The notes: generated by a model not told the origin, from the letters alone. DNA of 64,000 nt from Bosea sp. AS-1 (GCF_002220095.1 NZ_CP022372.1:3134501-3198500); one strand, 5' to 3'. Shown: positions 16,843 to 26,223, numbered from the stretch's first letter. Made by a program: numbers and translations.

Positions 16843-16876
16843 CGACGCCCGGCCTACCGGGCGTCGTTTCTTTTTT
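16843..16876 (+). terminator. Second strong rho-independent terminator
   Basis: Perfect 10-bp arms CGACGCCCGG and CCGGGCGTCG with a 4-base loop, followed by TTTCTTTTTT. It is 225 bases past the operon terminator, so it may end an unannotated small RNA or be a host terminator flanking the insertion. Confidence 0.75.
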
Positions 16877-17176
16877 ACTGCCAGGCTACAACGGCCGCGA
16901 CGCCCGCTTACTATGCTCATCTGTTCTTCGAATGAGCCGCATAGCACTCCGAGCGGCAGGGCTTCCTCCGCGTAGCCGACATGGGCCGCAGGCCGCCCAT
17001 CTGCCGGCTTTCGCCATCGAGCCGCTGAACTCAAGCTTCTAGGGACAGTAGGCCTCCGAATTGAGCTACTTAGATCGGATCGCGTGCCGACCAAACAAAA
17101 CTGTCAGGCGGCAGTCTTATTGGCCTTCGGCGGCACTCTCGAAAATTTCGGGACTTCGCCGTCAACATCGGTGTTT

Positions 17177-17761
17177 TCACATTCCGCAAGATGTCCTGAC
17201 CAGGAGTGAGAACGGGTCAATCTGAAACTCCTCCTCAAGAGAGGTTCCAAATAACCGTAACCATTTCTCCTGCAATTCAAAGGCTTTCGCTTCGTGCGCG
17301 GCATCGCACGCGAATTTTACGTGATGTACTTCCTGGAAATGGTGAACGATTTCATGAACAAGAATTGACAAATCGGCTGCCGTCGCCCCTGTCCATGTGT
17401 CTGGAAGATAGATAATATTCGCACGAGTATCGTAAATTGATACGATATTCGGCCGACCTTCCTGCTGTACTATTTCGGAGGCGTATTGTTTCAGCCGGGA
17501 CGCAGCGATTTGGCCAGCTGGCGTAAACGCAAGCTTCGGCAAGGAGGTGGGCACGGGCTGGTCCAGTTTCGCGCCAACCCAGATCGCGATCGCCTCCAGC
17601 AGCTGTCCTCCAGGTTCTATTTGCTTCTGGCCGATGACGATTTCGAAGCCTGAGCCGAGACGTATCCGTTCGATTGTCTCATCCCGAGCCTGGGCTTCAG
17701 AACTCCAGGATGCCAAGAGCGCCGTGGCAACCACGATCAAACGCCATCCGATGGTTCTCAT
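17177..17761 (-). CDS. Exported HExxH-motif protein (putative zinc-binding, DUF6647-like)
   Basis: A 194-residue protein with a signal peptide (RRL-type hydrophobic core at about residues 7-22, cleavage after SEAQA). It has a short conserved region SILVHEIVHHFQEVHH containing HEIVH, a gluzincin-style zinc motif, with an E-rich helix downstream (CDAAHEAKAFELQEKWL). The layout suggests a periplasmic metallopeptidase-like fold, but activity is unproven. I recall a family DUF6647 of this kind but cannot confirm it. Base composition is lower in GC than the catabolic regions. It has no operon partner. Confidence 0.65.
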   Translation of the reverse strand: MRTIGWRLIVVATALLASWSSEAQARDETIERIRLGSGFEIVIGQKQIEPGGQLLEAIAIWVGAKLDQPVPTSLPKLAFTPAGQIAASRLKQYASEIVQQEGRPNIVSIYDTRANIIYLPDTWTGATAADLSILVHEIVHHFQEVHHVKFACDAAHEAKAFELQEKWLRLFGTSLEEEFQIDPFSLLVRTSCGM

Positions 17762-18185
17762 GTCCGTTGTCCAATGCAGTTGCTGTCGGTCGTCTCCGGC
17801 TCGTCGTCCTGTCGGTGCGCCGCCCCTGATTCGTGACGCAATGCGCCTTGAACCTAATCACCAAGGATGCTTGTTCGGAGAGTATCGAAGCGCCGCTAGG
17901 GCGCTCGTTGCCCCCTCGCGTTCGCCCAAGCATGAATGGCCAAAGGGCGATCCTTCAGAACCCAACTGGGGCATGTTCGAAGCAAAGAACGCGATCGGTC
18001 TTGCGCCGACTGCTTATCGATCGCTTCATCCCTCCGCCTCCGCGTTGCAGCCCAGCCGCACTGAGCGCGACAGGCTCAGCCTGCCGCGACGCTAAGCCGG
18101 CTGCTATGCCGAAAGCGAAAGAATAGGACAAATCGCGCAAACATCGCGAAAGTGGCGAAGCGCTTAAGCCCGTGCGGCGCTCCGA
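17762..18185. other. Intergenic stretch with no supported gene
   Basis: Several overlapping short frames are open on both strands, but none has a recognisable motif or ribosome site. It separates the minus-strand HExxH protein from the 3' end of the AraC gene. Confidence 0.45.
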
Positions 18186-19283
18186 TCACCGGCCGTATCG
18201 TCCATGTCCTGCAACACGACGCAAAGCGTCACGCGGTGCCTCGCCGAATGCCACCTTGTAGTCGTGTGCGAAGCGGCTGGGATTGGTGAAGCCGAACCGA
18301 AGGGCAAGGTCGGTGACGGTGCCCGCGATGTCACCTGACCGGAGAGCGTTGCGCACCGCATCGAGGCGGGCGAGGCGGATCGCTGCCAGTGGCGTCGCCT
18401 CACGGAACCGCCGGAAGCCAAGTTGCAGGCTGCGCACGCTGCACCCCGCCGCCTCCGCGACCTCGTGCAGCGCGATGGGTTCTTCGACATGGGCGCGGAT
18501 ATAGGCCTCCGCCCGCCGTATGATCCTCGGGATAGCGGGACTGCTCGCGTGTGCCAGATGATCCGAATGGTTGTGAGGGACCGCGCGCAGAAGTGTGTAG
18601 AGCAGGAGGTCGATGAAGGAACGGCTGGCGAGCTCGCTGCCTGCAAAGGGTTTTGGGCTGCCAAGCTCCTCCACCATCAACCCCACAAGGCGCCTCAAGC
18701 TCTGCGCCGGCGCCGCGCTCCAGTCGAAGACCGGCTCAAAGGCGAGGTCTTTCGTTACAGGCCCGCCTAGCAACGCGGATAATCGCTGCTTTAGGCTCGT
18801 CGCCGGGATCCAAACCGCAAATCGCTCGTGGTTCCCGGTCGCGGATAGCGCCGTTCCAGGCTCTCCGCGGTACATCAGGCCTGCGCTGCGGCCGATTTCA
18901 TGCACAGTCCGAACGCCTAGCGTGCCGCCGAACTCCAGGGCACCTCTGCTCACGGCCGTGAGGCAGTAGTCGGGTATGCCGGCCCCGGTGACCGTGAGCG
19001 TCGCGGCGAGCCGATCCGCAATATAGGCGACGTCCAGCTCGCCGACCCCGCTCGCGCCCCGAACGGAGAACAATTTCTGGGTCCGGTCGCCTCCGGCCCC
19101 CTCCTGAATCCTGTAGCGCAACAACTTGAAATGAGGCTTGAGGAAATGCGGCTGCAGTCGCGGCCAATACACGCCGCCTTCCAGCTCCTGCAGGTCGCGG
19201 ATGTGTGCGAGGCGGAATCCTTCCGGTTCCTCGCCACACGCGAATAGCGATGCGGGATTGTTCGGATCGGTTCCGGCCTGCAT
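18186..19283 (-). CDS. AraC-family transcriptional regulator
   Basis: From ATG 19283 the protein is 365 residues; an in-frame TTG at 19376 would add 31 less convincing residues. The C-terminal 100 residues form two HTH units: EPIALHEVAEAAGCSVRSLQLGFRRF and GTVTDLALRFGFTNPSRFAHDYKVAFGEAP, the standard AraC/XylS pattern. The N-terminal part resembles the AraC_binding_2 type (cupin-like) sensor found in regulators of aromatic or alkane catabolism. No target operon is adjacent: upstream lies an IS3 element, which may have separated it from its partner genes. Confidence 0.88.
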   Translation of the reverse strand: MQAGTDPNNPASLFACGEEPEGFRLAHIRDLQELEGGVYWPRLQPHFLKPHFKLLRYRIQEGAGGDRTQKLFSVRGASGVGELDVAYIADRLAATLTVTGAGIPDYCLTAVSRGALEFGGTLGVRTVHEIGRSAGLMYRGEPGTALSATGNHERFAVWIPATSLKQRLSALLGGPVTKDLAFEPVFDWSAAPAQSLRRLVGLMVEELGSPKPFAGSELASRSFIDLLLYTLLRAVPHNHSDHLAHASSPAIPRIIRRAEAYIRAHVEEPIALHEVAEAAGCSVRSLQLGFRRFREATPLAAIRLARLDAVRNALRSGDIAGTVTDLALRFGFTNPSRFAHDYKVAFGEAPRDALRRVAGHGRYGR

Positions 19284-19516
19284 TGCCACCGACTCCGTTG
19301 GAGCGCGGATCGATTGCTGCTCACCGGTGGTCCCGATGCCAGCGAACCCAGGTATGACAAGTATATTGCAGAGCAATGCGAATTGCCATTGGCGAGACCC
19401 TCCTTAGCGAATGCTTGCGGCACCTGGGCCAAACCGATGAAAAGCGAGTGGTGCAGCCATCCATGTGCTATCGGGCATGGGCCGAATGGCCTGCTGCCGG
19501 TTTCGTGGACAGTCGG

Positions 19517-20377
19517 TTAAGCTAATCCCACCTTCTTTTCGAACTCGACCGGGCTGATGTAGCCGATGGTCGAGTGTCTGCGAACGGCGTTATAGAACCG
19601 CTCGATGTAATCGAACACGTCGGCACGAGCATCGTCGCGTGTTCGGTAGACCCTGCCTCTGATCCGCTCGGTTTTGAGCGAGGAGAAGAAGCTCTCCATC
19701 GCGGCATTGTCCCAGACATTGCCCGAGCGGCTCATCGAGCAGGTGACGCCGTTGTCGGCCATGAGCTTCTGGAACTGCTCGCTGGCATACTGGCTGCCCT
19801 GGTCCGAATGGTGCAGCAGGGCATCCGGCTTTCCCCGGCGCCAGATCGCCATCATCAGCGCATCGGTCACGAGTTGAGCGGTCATCTCGGCCTTCATCGA
19901 CCAGCCCACCACCCGGCGGGAGAAGAGGTCGATGACGGCCGCAACGTACAGCCAACCCTCCGCGGTCCATATGTAGGTGAAGTCCGCGATCCAGCGCTGG
20001 TTGGGCCGTTCGGCGTGGAACTCCCGGCCGAGCGTATTCGGGGCGATGGCCGATCGTTGGCCATCATCCTTGGGCAGGCTGCGCCGACGCGGCCTGGCGC
20101 GCAAAGCTTGTGCGCGCATCAGCCGTTCGATGCGATGCAGGCCGCAATCGATGCCTTCCGCCAGCACGTCCCGCCAGACGCGCCTGGCACCATAGGTGCG
20201 ATCCGAACCAAGGAAGCTTGCCCGGACCCTGGCGCCAATCTCCGCGTCGTCGCGCGCACGCCGGCTCGGCGATCGGTTGAGCCAGGCATGAAAGCCCGAG
20301 CGCGACACATCCAGCGCTTCGCAAAGCCACGCCACCGGCCAGATCCCCCGGTGCTTCGCAATGAACGTGAACCTCAT
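19517..20377 (-). CDS. IS3-family transposase OrfB (DDE catalytic part)
   Basis: A 286-residue frame with an HTH_21-like N-terminus (GARRVWRDVL) and an rve catalytic core: WIADFTYI, HHSDQGSQY and AAMESFF supply D, D and E with D-35-E spacing. It is normally made as a fusion with OrfA by a -1 ribosomal frameshift; its own ATG overlaps the end of orfA. The C-terminus has the usual YNAVRRHSTIGYISPVEFE motif. Confidence 0.93.
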   Translation of the reverse strand: MRFTFIAKHRGIWPVAWLCEALDVSRSGFHAWLNRSPSRRARDDAEIGARVRASFLGSDRTYGARRVWRDVLAEGIDCGLHRIERLMRAQALRARPRRRSLPKDDGQRSAIAPNTLGREFHAERPNQRWIADFTYIWTAEGWLYVAAVIDLFSRRVVGWSMKAEMTAQLVTDALMMAIWRRGKPDALLHHSDQGSQYASEQFQKLMADNGVTCSMSRSGNVWDNAAMESFFSSLKTERIRGRVYRTRDDARADVFDYIERFYNAVRRHSTIGYISPVEFEKKVGLA

Positions 20378-20664
20378 GTCACGTCCTTCGCGAAGTAGGC
20401 TGCGGCCTTTTTTAGAATATCGCGCTCCGCCTTGAGCTTGGCCACCTCCCGCCGCAGCCTCTCGATCTCAAGCTGCTCCGGCTTCATCTGACCGTGGCCG
20501 GGAAAGGCCTGCGCAGGATCGGCAGAAAAGAGCTTCACCCATTTGCGCAGCTGGTTCTCATGGACATCCAGGTCCCGAGACGCCTGCGCCACACTCACTC
20601 CGCGATCCTTGATCAGGCGGACCGCCTCGATCTTGAACTCACGCCCAAACTGTCTTCGCCGCAT
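20374..20664 (-). CDS. IS3-family OrfA (DNA-binding part of the transposase)
   Basis: A 96-residue protein with a homeodomain-like HTH (FKIEAVRLIKDRGVSVAQASRDL) and a leucine-zipper region (LEIERLRREVAKLKAERDILKK). The slippery heptamer A AAA AAG is read at 20413-20407, inside ILKKA, as in IS3 elements that shift -1 to make OrfAB. Confidence 0.92.
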   Translation of the reverse strand: MRRRQFGREFKIEAVRLIKDRGVSVAQASRDLDVHENQLRKWVKLFSADPAQAFPGHGQMKPEQLEIERLRREVAKLKAERDILKKAAAYFAKDVT

Positions 20665-20959
20665 ACGCCACCTCCGGTTTCATGAAACACCTAATCTCGG
20701 TGTCCACGAAACCGGCAGCAGGCCAGAAGCGCCAAAGCAGGTTGAAGGGTTACCGCCCGGGATAACGGCTTGCTCTTCCCCCAAGCTCAATATTTCCCAA
20801 CTCCAACGCTCAAGGTCCGCATGCGCCAGGAATAGTGTCGATCACGCGCGCGAAAGCGGGCATTGACGCGGGCAACTCGATCTCGATCTTTCAGCATTTC
20901 GAAAGCGCGCGGACATACCCTGATCGACCGCTAGCTTGGCGAAAGGCCGCCGCTTGACC

Positions 20960-23062
20960 ATGAAGCACATGACTCGATCATTTCCCGTGGACAGTGTTCT
21001 ATTGAACGCTGTCCTTGAGCATGTGGATCAGGGAATTCTGATGGTGGATGCCAATGGCTATGTGGCCGTCTGCAATCAGCGCGCGATTGATCTGCTCGGC
21101 CTGCCCCCCGACTTGATGCAATCCAATCCATCGTTCGAGGCGGTGAAGAGATGGCAGTTGGAGCAAGGTGAATTCGGCACAGTCACGGAGGCGCTCCTTC
21201 GCGCCATCAAGTACGAAGGCATAAATGTCGAAATTCTGGACTACGAGAGGCAGAGACCAGACGGAACGGTGCTGGAAGTTCGAACCAACCGCCTTCCCAA
21301 TGGCGGAATGGTGCGCACCTTTACCGACATCACGGTGCGAAAAGCAGCCGAGAATGCGATTCGAGTGAGCGAGGAGCGCTTGCGACTGGCTTTGCAAGCA
21401 AGCAGGATGGCTGCCTGGGAACTCAATCTCGAGACGCAGTGGGTCGATCGCTCCGAGAATTCCATGGTGCTGCTGGGGATTTCTTCGGGACCGGCAGCCG
21501 ATTTCATCGATCGGGTCCATTCCGACGACCGGGAACGGGTCACGGCCTTCTGGCACACCGTCATGTCGAAAGGGAGCGGCACTGCTGAAGTGCGCTATCT
21601 CTCCCCTGACGGATCGCAAACATGGCTTGCACTCCGGGCCGAGCGAAAGGACGAAAAGCGACTTATCGGATTGACCTTCGACGTCGCCGATCGGAAAGCA
21701 GCCGAGGAAGCGATCTGGCGAACCGCCAATCATGATCCGCTGACGGGCTTGGCGAACCGGGCGCTGTTCCAGGTCCGCCTAAGCGAGGCCCTGAAGAATG
21801 CAGAGGGCTCTGACGCCGGCGTGGGTCTGTTGCTGCTGGATCTCGATGACTTCAAAGATGTCAACGACACCCTCGGTCATGCGGTCGGCGATCTCCTTCT
21901 GCAGGAGGCAGCCCTTCGGCTCAGAAGCTTTGCCGGCGAAAGTGATACCGTGGCGCGCCTCGGAGGCGATGAGTTCGCCATCATCCTCAACCAGATTTCA
22001 GTGGGGAGCGACGCCGTTGCACGGGCCACGGAAATTGTAGAGGCTCTCAGCGCGCCTTTCCAGCATGAGGGACGAGCACTCTCAACAACGGTCAGCATCG
22101 GGCTAGCGACCTTCCCCGAGCATCATCGCGACCCCATCGAGTTGATGAAGGACGCCGACGTCGCGCTTTATCGCGCAAAGGAGCAAGGGCGTAGCCAGGC
22201 GGTAATGTATACCAGCGCGGCCCGCGAGACGATGGAACATCGCGTGACTATCGCTCGTGATGTGCGCGAAGGACTCGCGGCCCATCAATTCATTCCATAC
22301 TACCAGCCGAAAGTGTCACTGGTCACGGGCCGGATCGTCGGGTTCGAAGCGCTTGCGCGTTGGCAGCACCCAACCAAAGGGCTTCTCACTCCCGAATACT
22401 TCGGATCCATGTTTGCCGAGCAGGCCATCTCGATTGCGCTGGGTGAACAGATGATACGCCAAGTTGCTGCTGATGTTCGGTCATGGCTGGATGAAGGTCT
22501 CGAATGCGGTCGCGTCGCGATCAATTTATCTTCGGCGGATATCTCCGATCCGAGGCTCGCCGACAGGATCATTCGCATCCTGGAAGATGCACGCGTCTCT
22601 TCGGCGCATTTTGAAGTTGAAGTGACGGAAACGGCTTTCCTCGGACGTAGGACAGCGACGGCGTCCTACCTCCTGACCAAGCTGCATGAGGCGGGCATTT
22701 CCGTCGCTCTGGATGATTTCGGAACGGGTTTTGCCTCGCTCCTCCACCTCAAGCAGTTTCCCGTGGACCATATCAAGATCGACCAGAGTTTTGTGCGGAA
22801 TCTGATCAACGATGAAAGTGACGCTGCAATCGTCGCCGCAATCGTGAGCCTCGGTCATGCCATGGGGATGCACACGACTGCAGAAGGGGTTGAAAGCGCC
22901 GAACAGGCCGCGCGGCTGCGAGAAGCAGGGTGCGATTCTGCCCAAGGCTACTTCTATGCGAAACCTCTACCAGGGGAGAAGATTCCGAAAACAATTCGGA
23001 ACTGGTTCGCAGCAGGAAAGACAGAGATTCGTGAGCCGAAGCGAGAAACCAGGAAAGTGTGA
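20960..23062 (+). CDS. PAS-GGDEF-EAL cyclic-di-GMP signalling protein
   Basis: A 700-residue protein from ATG 20960; an earlier TTG is possible. Order: an N-terminal PAS domain (VLEHVDQGILMVDANGYVAV), a second PAS (ERLRLALQASRMAAWELNLE), a GGDEF domain with an intact RLGGDEFAII, then an EAL domain with FEALARWQHP, ending with conserved EAL helices (DDFGTGFASLLHLKQFP). It therefore may both make and degrade c-di-GMP. The RxxD inhibitory site before GGDEF reads GESD, so product inhibition is probably lost. No membrane segments are visible, so it senses a cytoplasmic signal. It stands alone, with the IS3 element 235 bases upstream. Confidence 0.92.
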   Translation: MKHMTRSFPVDSVLLNAVLEHVDQGILMVDANGYVAVCNQRAIDLLGLPPDLMQSNPSFEAVKRWQLEQGEFGTVTEALLRAIKYEGINVEILDYERQRPDGTVLEVRTNRLPNGGMVRTFTDITVRKAAENAIRVSEERLRLALQASRMAAWELNLETQWVDRSENSMVLLGISSGPAADFIDRVHSDDRERVTAFWHTVMSKGSGTAEVRYLSPDGSQTWLALRAERKDEKRLIGLTFDVADRKAAEEAIWRTANHDPLTGLANRALFQVRLSEALKNAEGSDAGVGLLLLDLDDFKDVNDTLGHAVGDLLLQEAALRLRSFAGESDTVARLGGDEFAIILNQISVGSDAVARATEIVEALSAPFQHEGRALSTTVSIGLATFPEHHRDPIELMKDADVALYRAKEQGRSQAVMYTSAARETMEHRVTIARDVREGLAAHQFIPYYQPKVSLVTGRIVGFEALARWQHPTKGLLTPEYFGSMFAEQAISIALGEQMIRQVAADVRSWLDEGLECGRVAINLSSADISDPRLADRIIRILEDARVSSAHFEVEVTETAFLGRRTATASYLLTKLHEAGISVALDDFGTGFASLLHLKQFPVDHIKIDQSFVRNLINDESDAAIVAAIVSLGHAMGMHTTAEGVESAEQAARLREAGCDSAQGYFYAKPLPGEKIPKTIRNWFAAGKTEIREPKRETRKV

Positions 23063-23266
23063 AAGATATTGCAGGTTTACTGCCGCCCTCCCGGCTCTCA
23101 CTCATCGATTAATCCGCAGGCTAAACTGGCGCCAGGAGCGGGCATTGACCTGTTGTCCCGAGCCGAACGTTAAGCTCATCGATAGCGGTTCGCATTATCG
23201 TTGCGCATAGGTTCATCCCTCAATATTCCGCGGCCGGGGCGGACAATCTGGCTTGAATGAACTGGC

Positions 23267-24703
23267 TTAATTCGCGCCGCGGCCGGCCGCAGTAAAAGTC
23301 GGTACGGCTGCCGGCTCACAGCTTGCAGCACTATGAGCCAGCAGCCTTGCTCTCAGATCGGCAAAAATCACGGAATAGGCGGGATCACCAACCCGGTTCT
23401 CCTCCTCCAGAGGGTCGCGTGCCAGGTCGGCCAGAAAGGGATCTTCTGCCTCTGGCGAAATCGGAGCGCCGTTTTGCCGAACCGTCATGTCGAGACGATA
23501 ACGCGCGGTCCGAATGCAGGAACGACGCGGCCAGCCGCTGCCGTCCGTCCAGCGTCCGACGACCTGGTTGGGCAAAGCGTAACTGTCCGGTGTGCCGTAA
23601 CCGATGGTGCTGAAGACCGCTTCCGGCGGAGGATCGCGGAAGAGGTCTCGTCCCTGGAAGCTCGGCGCCGGTTCGATGCCTGCGAGGCCGCAGAGTGTCC
23701 TGGCGAGATCGAGGGATTCACACAGATCCGCGCGCGCCTGCGGCTGCAGATGCCCAGGCCAGGTGATCAGGCGCGGGATGCGATGAACCTCGGGGAAGAA
23801 GGTGTGCTTCTGCAACCGCCCGCGCTCGGCCAGCGAGACGCCATGATCAGCCTCGAGCACGATGATCGTGCGCTCGGCAAGACCGCTCGCTTCCAGCGCA
23901 TCGAGAATCGCCCCGACTTGGTCGTCGAGCCATTTGACCAGACCGTAATAATCGGAGCGCACGCGGGCGAGATCGTCGGGAGATAGCGCGGCCGCCTGCA
24001 TGACATCGACAAAACTCTGCTCGAAGGCACTTTGCGGCAATCCTCCGTCGATGCTGCGGGGCCAATCGAGATCGCGGTAGAGCGTATCGTAGGGCGCTGG
24101 CGGCATGACCGGACTGTGCGGCTGGAGATAGCTGACACGGGCGAGAAAGGGCTGCCCGGCTGCCGCCTCGCCGCGCAACCAAGTTGCAGCCGCTCGCGTG
24201 AGCTTGTTGCCCGGGAACTCGACAGGCCCCGGAAAGCTACCGCCAATCGCCGCTTTCAAGGTCGGGGTGAGGATCTGTCTACCATCGTCCTCGACGCCAT
24301 CGAAGAAGCCGCCGAGGTCGGCTCCGACATGGTCATCGCTTTGCCAGGGCCGTAGCGCCACCGGCAGATGGGTCTTGCCGAAATTCAGGGTGCGATAGCC
24401 GTTGCGAGCGAAATGCTCGGGAAAGGTGATCAAATCGCGGTCGTAGGAGTAGTTCTTCCAGGAGCCTTCGTTGCCATAGACCCCGGTGACTTCGGGTGGG
24501 TTCGCAGTCATCTCGCTCGTGCGCGACGGCACGCAGATCGGCGAATTGCAGAAGCAGTTGTCGAAGCGCACGCCGGCCGACGCGATCCGGTCGATATGGG
24601 GCGTTGCGATCGCCGGATGCGGCGTGCCGTAGCAGGATAAGGCATCTGTCCTGAACTCGTCGCCCATGAGCCAGAGAATGTTCGGTCGCCCGGTCATCGC
24701 CAC
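23267..24703 (-). CDS. Type I sulfatase (arylsulfatase/choline-sulfatase superfamily)
   Basis: A 478-residue enzyme that hydrolyses sulfate esters. The active-site signature C57-V-P-S-R61 (ICVPSRTSEMT) is the Cys-type form that must be converted to formylglycine. A GDEFRTDALSCYG start and a later LEADHGVSLAERG supply metal ligands. No signal peptide, so it acts in the cytoplasm. It overlaps the next sulfatase gene by 10 bases, forming a two-gene minus-strand operon divergent from the SDR gene. The matching formylglycine-generating enzyme is encoded at 37808-38767. The substrate is unknown. Confidence 0.9.
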   Translation of the reverse strand: MAMTGRPNILWLMGDEFRTDALSCYGTPHPAIATPHIDRIASAGVRFDNCFCNSPICVPSRTSEMTANPPEVTGVYGNEGSWKNYSYDRDLITFPEHFARNGYRTLNFGKTHLPVALRPWQSDDHVGADLGGFFDGVEDDGRQILTPTLKAAIGGSFPGPVEFPGNKLTRAAATWLRGEAAAGQPFLARVSYLQPHSPVMPPAPYDTLYRDLDWPRSIDGGLPQSAFEQSFVDVMQAAALSPDDLARVRSDYYGLVKWLDDQVGAILDALEASGLAERTIIVLEADHGVSLAERGRLQKHTFFPEVHRIPRLITWPGHLQPQARADLCESLDLARTLCGLAGIEPAPSFQGRDLFRDPPPEAVFSTIGYGTPDSYALPNQVVGRWTDGSGWPRRSCIRTARYRLDMTVRQNGAPISPEAEDPFLADLARDPLEEENRVGDPAYSVIFADLRARLLAHSAASCEPAAVPTFTAAGRGAN

Positions 24704-26133
24704 CCTCCCCTGGCCGAGGCATTGGCCGCCAGCAACGCTCGCAATCGGGCGGCGATCGCGGGATGGCGCGCGCTCAGGTCGGTTGCCTCCACCGGGTCGA
24801 CCTCCGGCTCGACCAGGCGCCAGTTCTCGTCCGGCTCGGCGGTGAAGGCGGCGGCTTCCATGAGCTTTCGCGGCAGGAGCGGATCGAAGCCGGCGACGTA
24901 TTTGAAGCGGCCGTCATAGATGGCTCTCCAACTGCCGAGGCCAGCATGGACGACATCGCGATGCCGGCGCGCGGGCTCTGCGAGCTGATGCACAAGGCTG
25001 CGGCTGTCGATGCCTGGCAGGGGCTGCGCCCCGGCGAGCTCGACGAAGGTAGCGTGCAGATCAAGCAAGGTGGTGGGGCCATCGACGGTTGCGCCCTGCG
25101 CCACGCCCGGCCCGGCGATCACCAGCGGCACATGCAGCGACGCCTGATGTGGGATGAATTTCTCCCAGTAGCCGCAATCCCCCAGCATCTCGCCATGGTC
25201 TGAGGTGAAGACGACGACGGTATCCTGCGCCTGGCCGAGCGCCTCGATCCGCGCAAGCAGGCGACCGAAGATCGCATCGATATTCGCGATCATTGCTGCA
25301 TAATTGCGCCGGATCGCGCGATGCGCTTCCGGCGCCATGTCGTCAGCGGGCGCGACCGGCGCGGGCGGGTCGAGCCTTGCCGCGCCGCTCGCCATCGAGG
25401 CGGTCACGTCCATTGGCTCGTGCGGGCCGGTGAGGTTGACCTGAAGGAACCAGGGCTTGCCACTGCAGGCGCCCTCCTCGATCAAGGACAATGCGCAGGC
25501 GCCAATCCAGTTGTCGCAATAGGCCTCGTCCGGCAGAGCTGTAGGCGTGATGTTGCGGTAATTCGCGCCGGCACCGGGAAAATCAAGCGCATCCGGTCCG
25601 AGCGCGGGCGATGTACGGCCTGCGAAATCCGACCAATGCGTACCGGCCAGGCCGCTCTGTTTCAAATGGACGAAATATGGCTCGGGATGACCGTCGCGAT
25701 GCGCGAAGATCGCGGCATGCTTGCCGGCACTGTCGAGGCCGCCGGTGAAGCCCAAGCGCTTCAGGCGGGACGGCCCCTGGAGTGCATGCTGGCCATCCTC
25801 CCCCCAGTCAGGCTCACCCTTGAGCATGTCGAGCTTGCCGCAGGTCATGACGTGATAGCCGGCATCCCGAAGCTGCCGATAGACATTCGGCGCATCAGGT
25901 GAGGCGCTGTCGCCATTGTTGCGCACGCCGGCGCGGTCATATTCGTAGCCCGACGCCAGGCAGGCTCGCGAAGGCCCACAGATGGGCGAGGGACAGACTG
26001 CCCGGAGGAAGCGGACGCCGCGCGCCACCACCCGATCAAGTTCCGGCGTGGGAACCCGCCCGGCATTCCGGGGGCCGGCCCAGTCGCCGCGCAGCTGGTC
26101 CGGCATGAACAGCAGGATGTTAGGTCGGCGCAT
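24694..26133 (-). CDS. Type I sulfatase, second copy
   Basis: A 479-residue sulfatase whose signature is C52-G-P-S-R56 (ICGPSRACLASG). It begins RRPNILLFMPDQLRGDW and has the downstream FTSDHGEMLGDCGYWEK motif with the expected metal and substrate residues. No signal peptide, so it is cytoplasmic. It differs clearly from its neighbour, so the pair may act on different positions of one substrate. First gene of the sulfatase operon; its promoter region carries a TTTGATCAAA palindrome shared with the divergent SDR gene. Confidence 0.92.
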   Translation of the reverse strand: MRRPNILLFMPDQLRGDWAGPRNAGRVPTPELDRVVARGVRFLRAVCPSPICGPSRACLASGYEYDRAGVRNNGDSASPDAPNVYRQLRDAGYHVMTCGKLDMLKGEPDWGEDGQHALQGPSRLKRLGFTGGLDSAGKHAAIFAHRDGHPEPYFVHLKQSGLAGTHWSDFAGRTSPALGPDALDFPGAGANYRNITPTALPDEAYCDNWIGACALSLIEEGACSGKPWFLQVNLTGPHEPMDVTASMASGAARLDPPAPVAPADDMAPEAHRAIRRNYAAMIANIDAIFGRLLARIEALGQAQDTVVVFTSDHGEMLGDCGYWEKFIPHQASLHVPLVIAGPGVAQGATVDGPTTLLDLHATFVELAGAQPLPGIDSRSLVHQLAEPARRHRDVVHAGLGSWRAIYDGRFKYVAGFDPLLPRKLMEAAAFTAEPDENWRLVEPEVDPVEATDLSARHPAIAARLRALLAANASARGGWR

Positions 26134-26149
26134 CCAGCCTCTCCGCGTA

Positions 26150-26161
26150 ATTTGATCAAAT
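26150..26161. promoter_or_regulatory. GntR operator candidate in the sulfatase-SDR divergent promoter
   Basis: ATTTGATCAAAT is a perfect 12-bp palindrome, identical to the site at 28725-28736 ahead of the large operon. It lies 17 bases upstream of the sulfatase start. Confidence 0.65.
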
Positions 26162-26223
26162 AAGGCGATAACCTGGTCTTATCTCTTGACACAAAGCTGC
26201 GCAATATGGCGTCTCTTTCTAAT

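Larger units (their letters stand above)
16552..17176. other. Non-coding stretch after the transposition operon
   Basis: No gene is supported. It contains two strong terminators (near 16587 and 16843), three same-orientation repeats that look like a transposon end, and a 9-bp hairpin (GCGGCATCC with a GGGTGCCGC partner, 16755-16775). It is more AT-rich than its surroundings around 16715-16745. From 16880 to 17176 nothing is recognisable. Confidence 0.5.
19487..20725 (-). mobile_element. Complete IS3-family insertion sequence
   Basis: The element is 1239 bp with perfect 25-bp inverted repeats (19487-19511 and 20701-20725) that start TG and end CA, as IS3 ends do. It is flanked by the 3-bp direct repeat GAA (19484-19486 and 20726-20728), the expected target duplication. 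It encodes overlapping orfA and orfB on the minus strand with an A6G slippery site. Everything needed for mobility looks intact, so this may be a recent insertion. Confidence 0.9.

Noticed and set aside
17547-18126. Overlapping plus-strand frames after the HExxH protein
   Set aside because: Antisense or intergenic, with no motif and no supported start.
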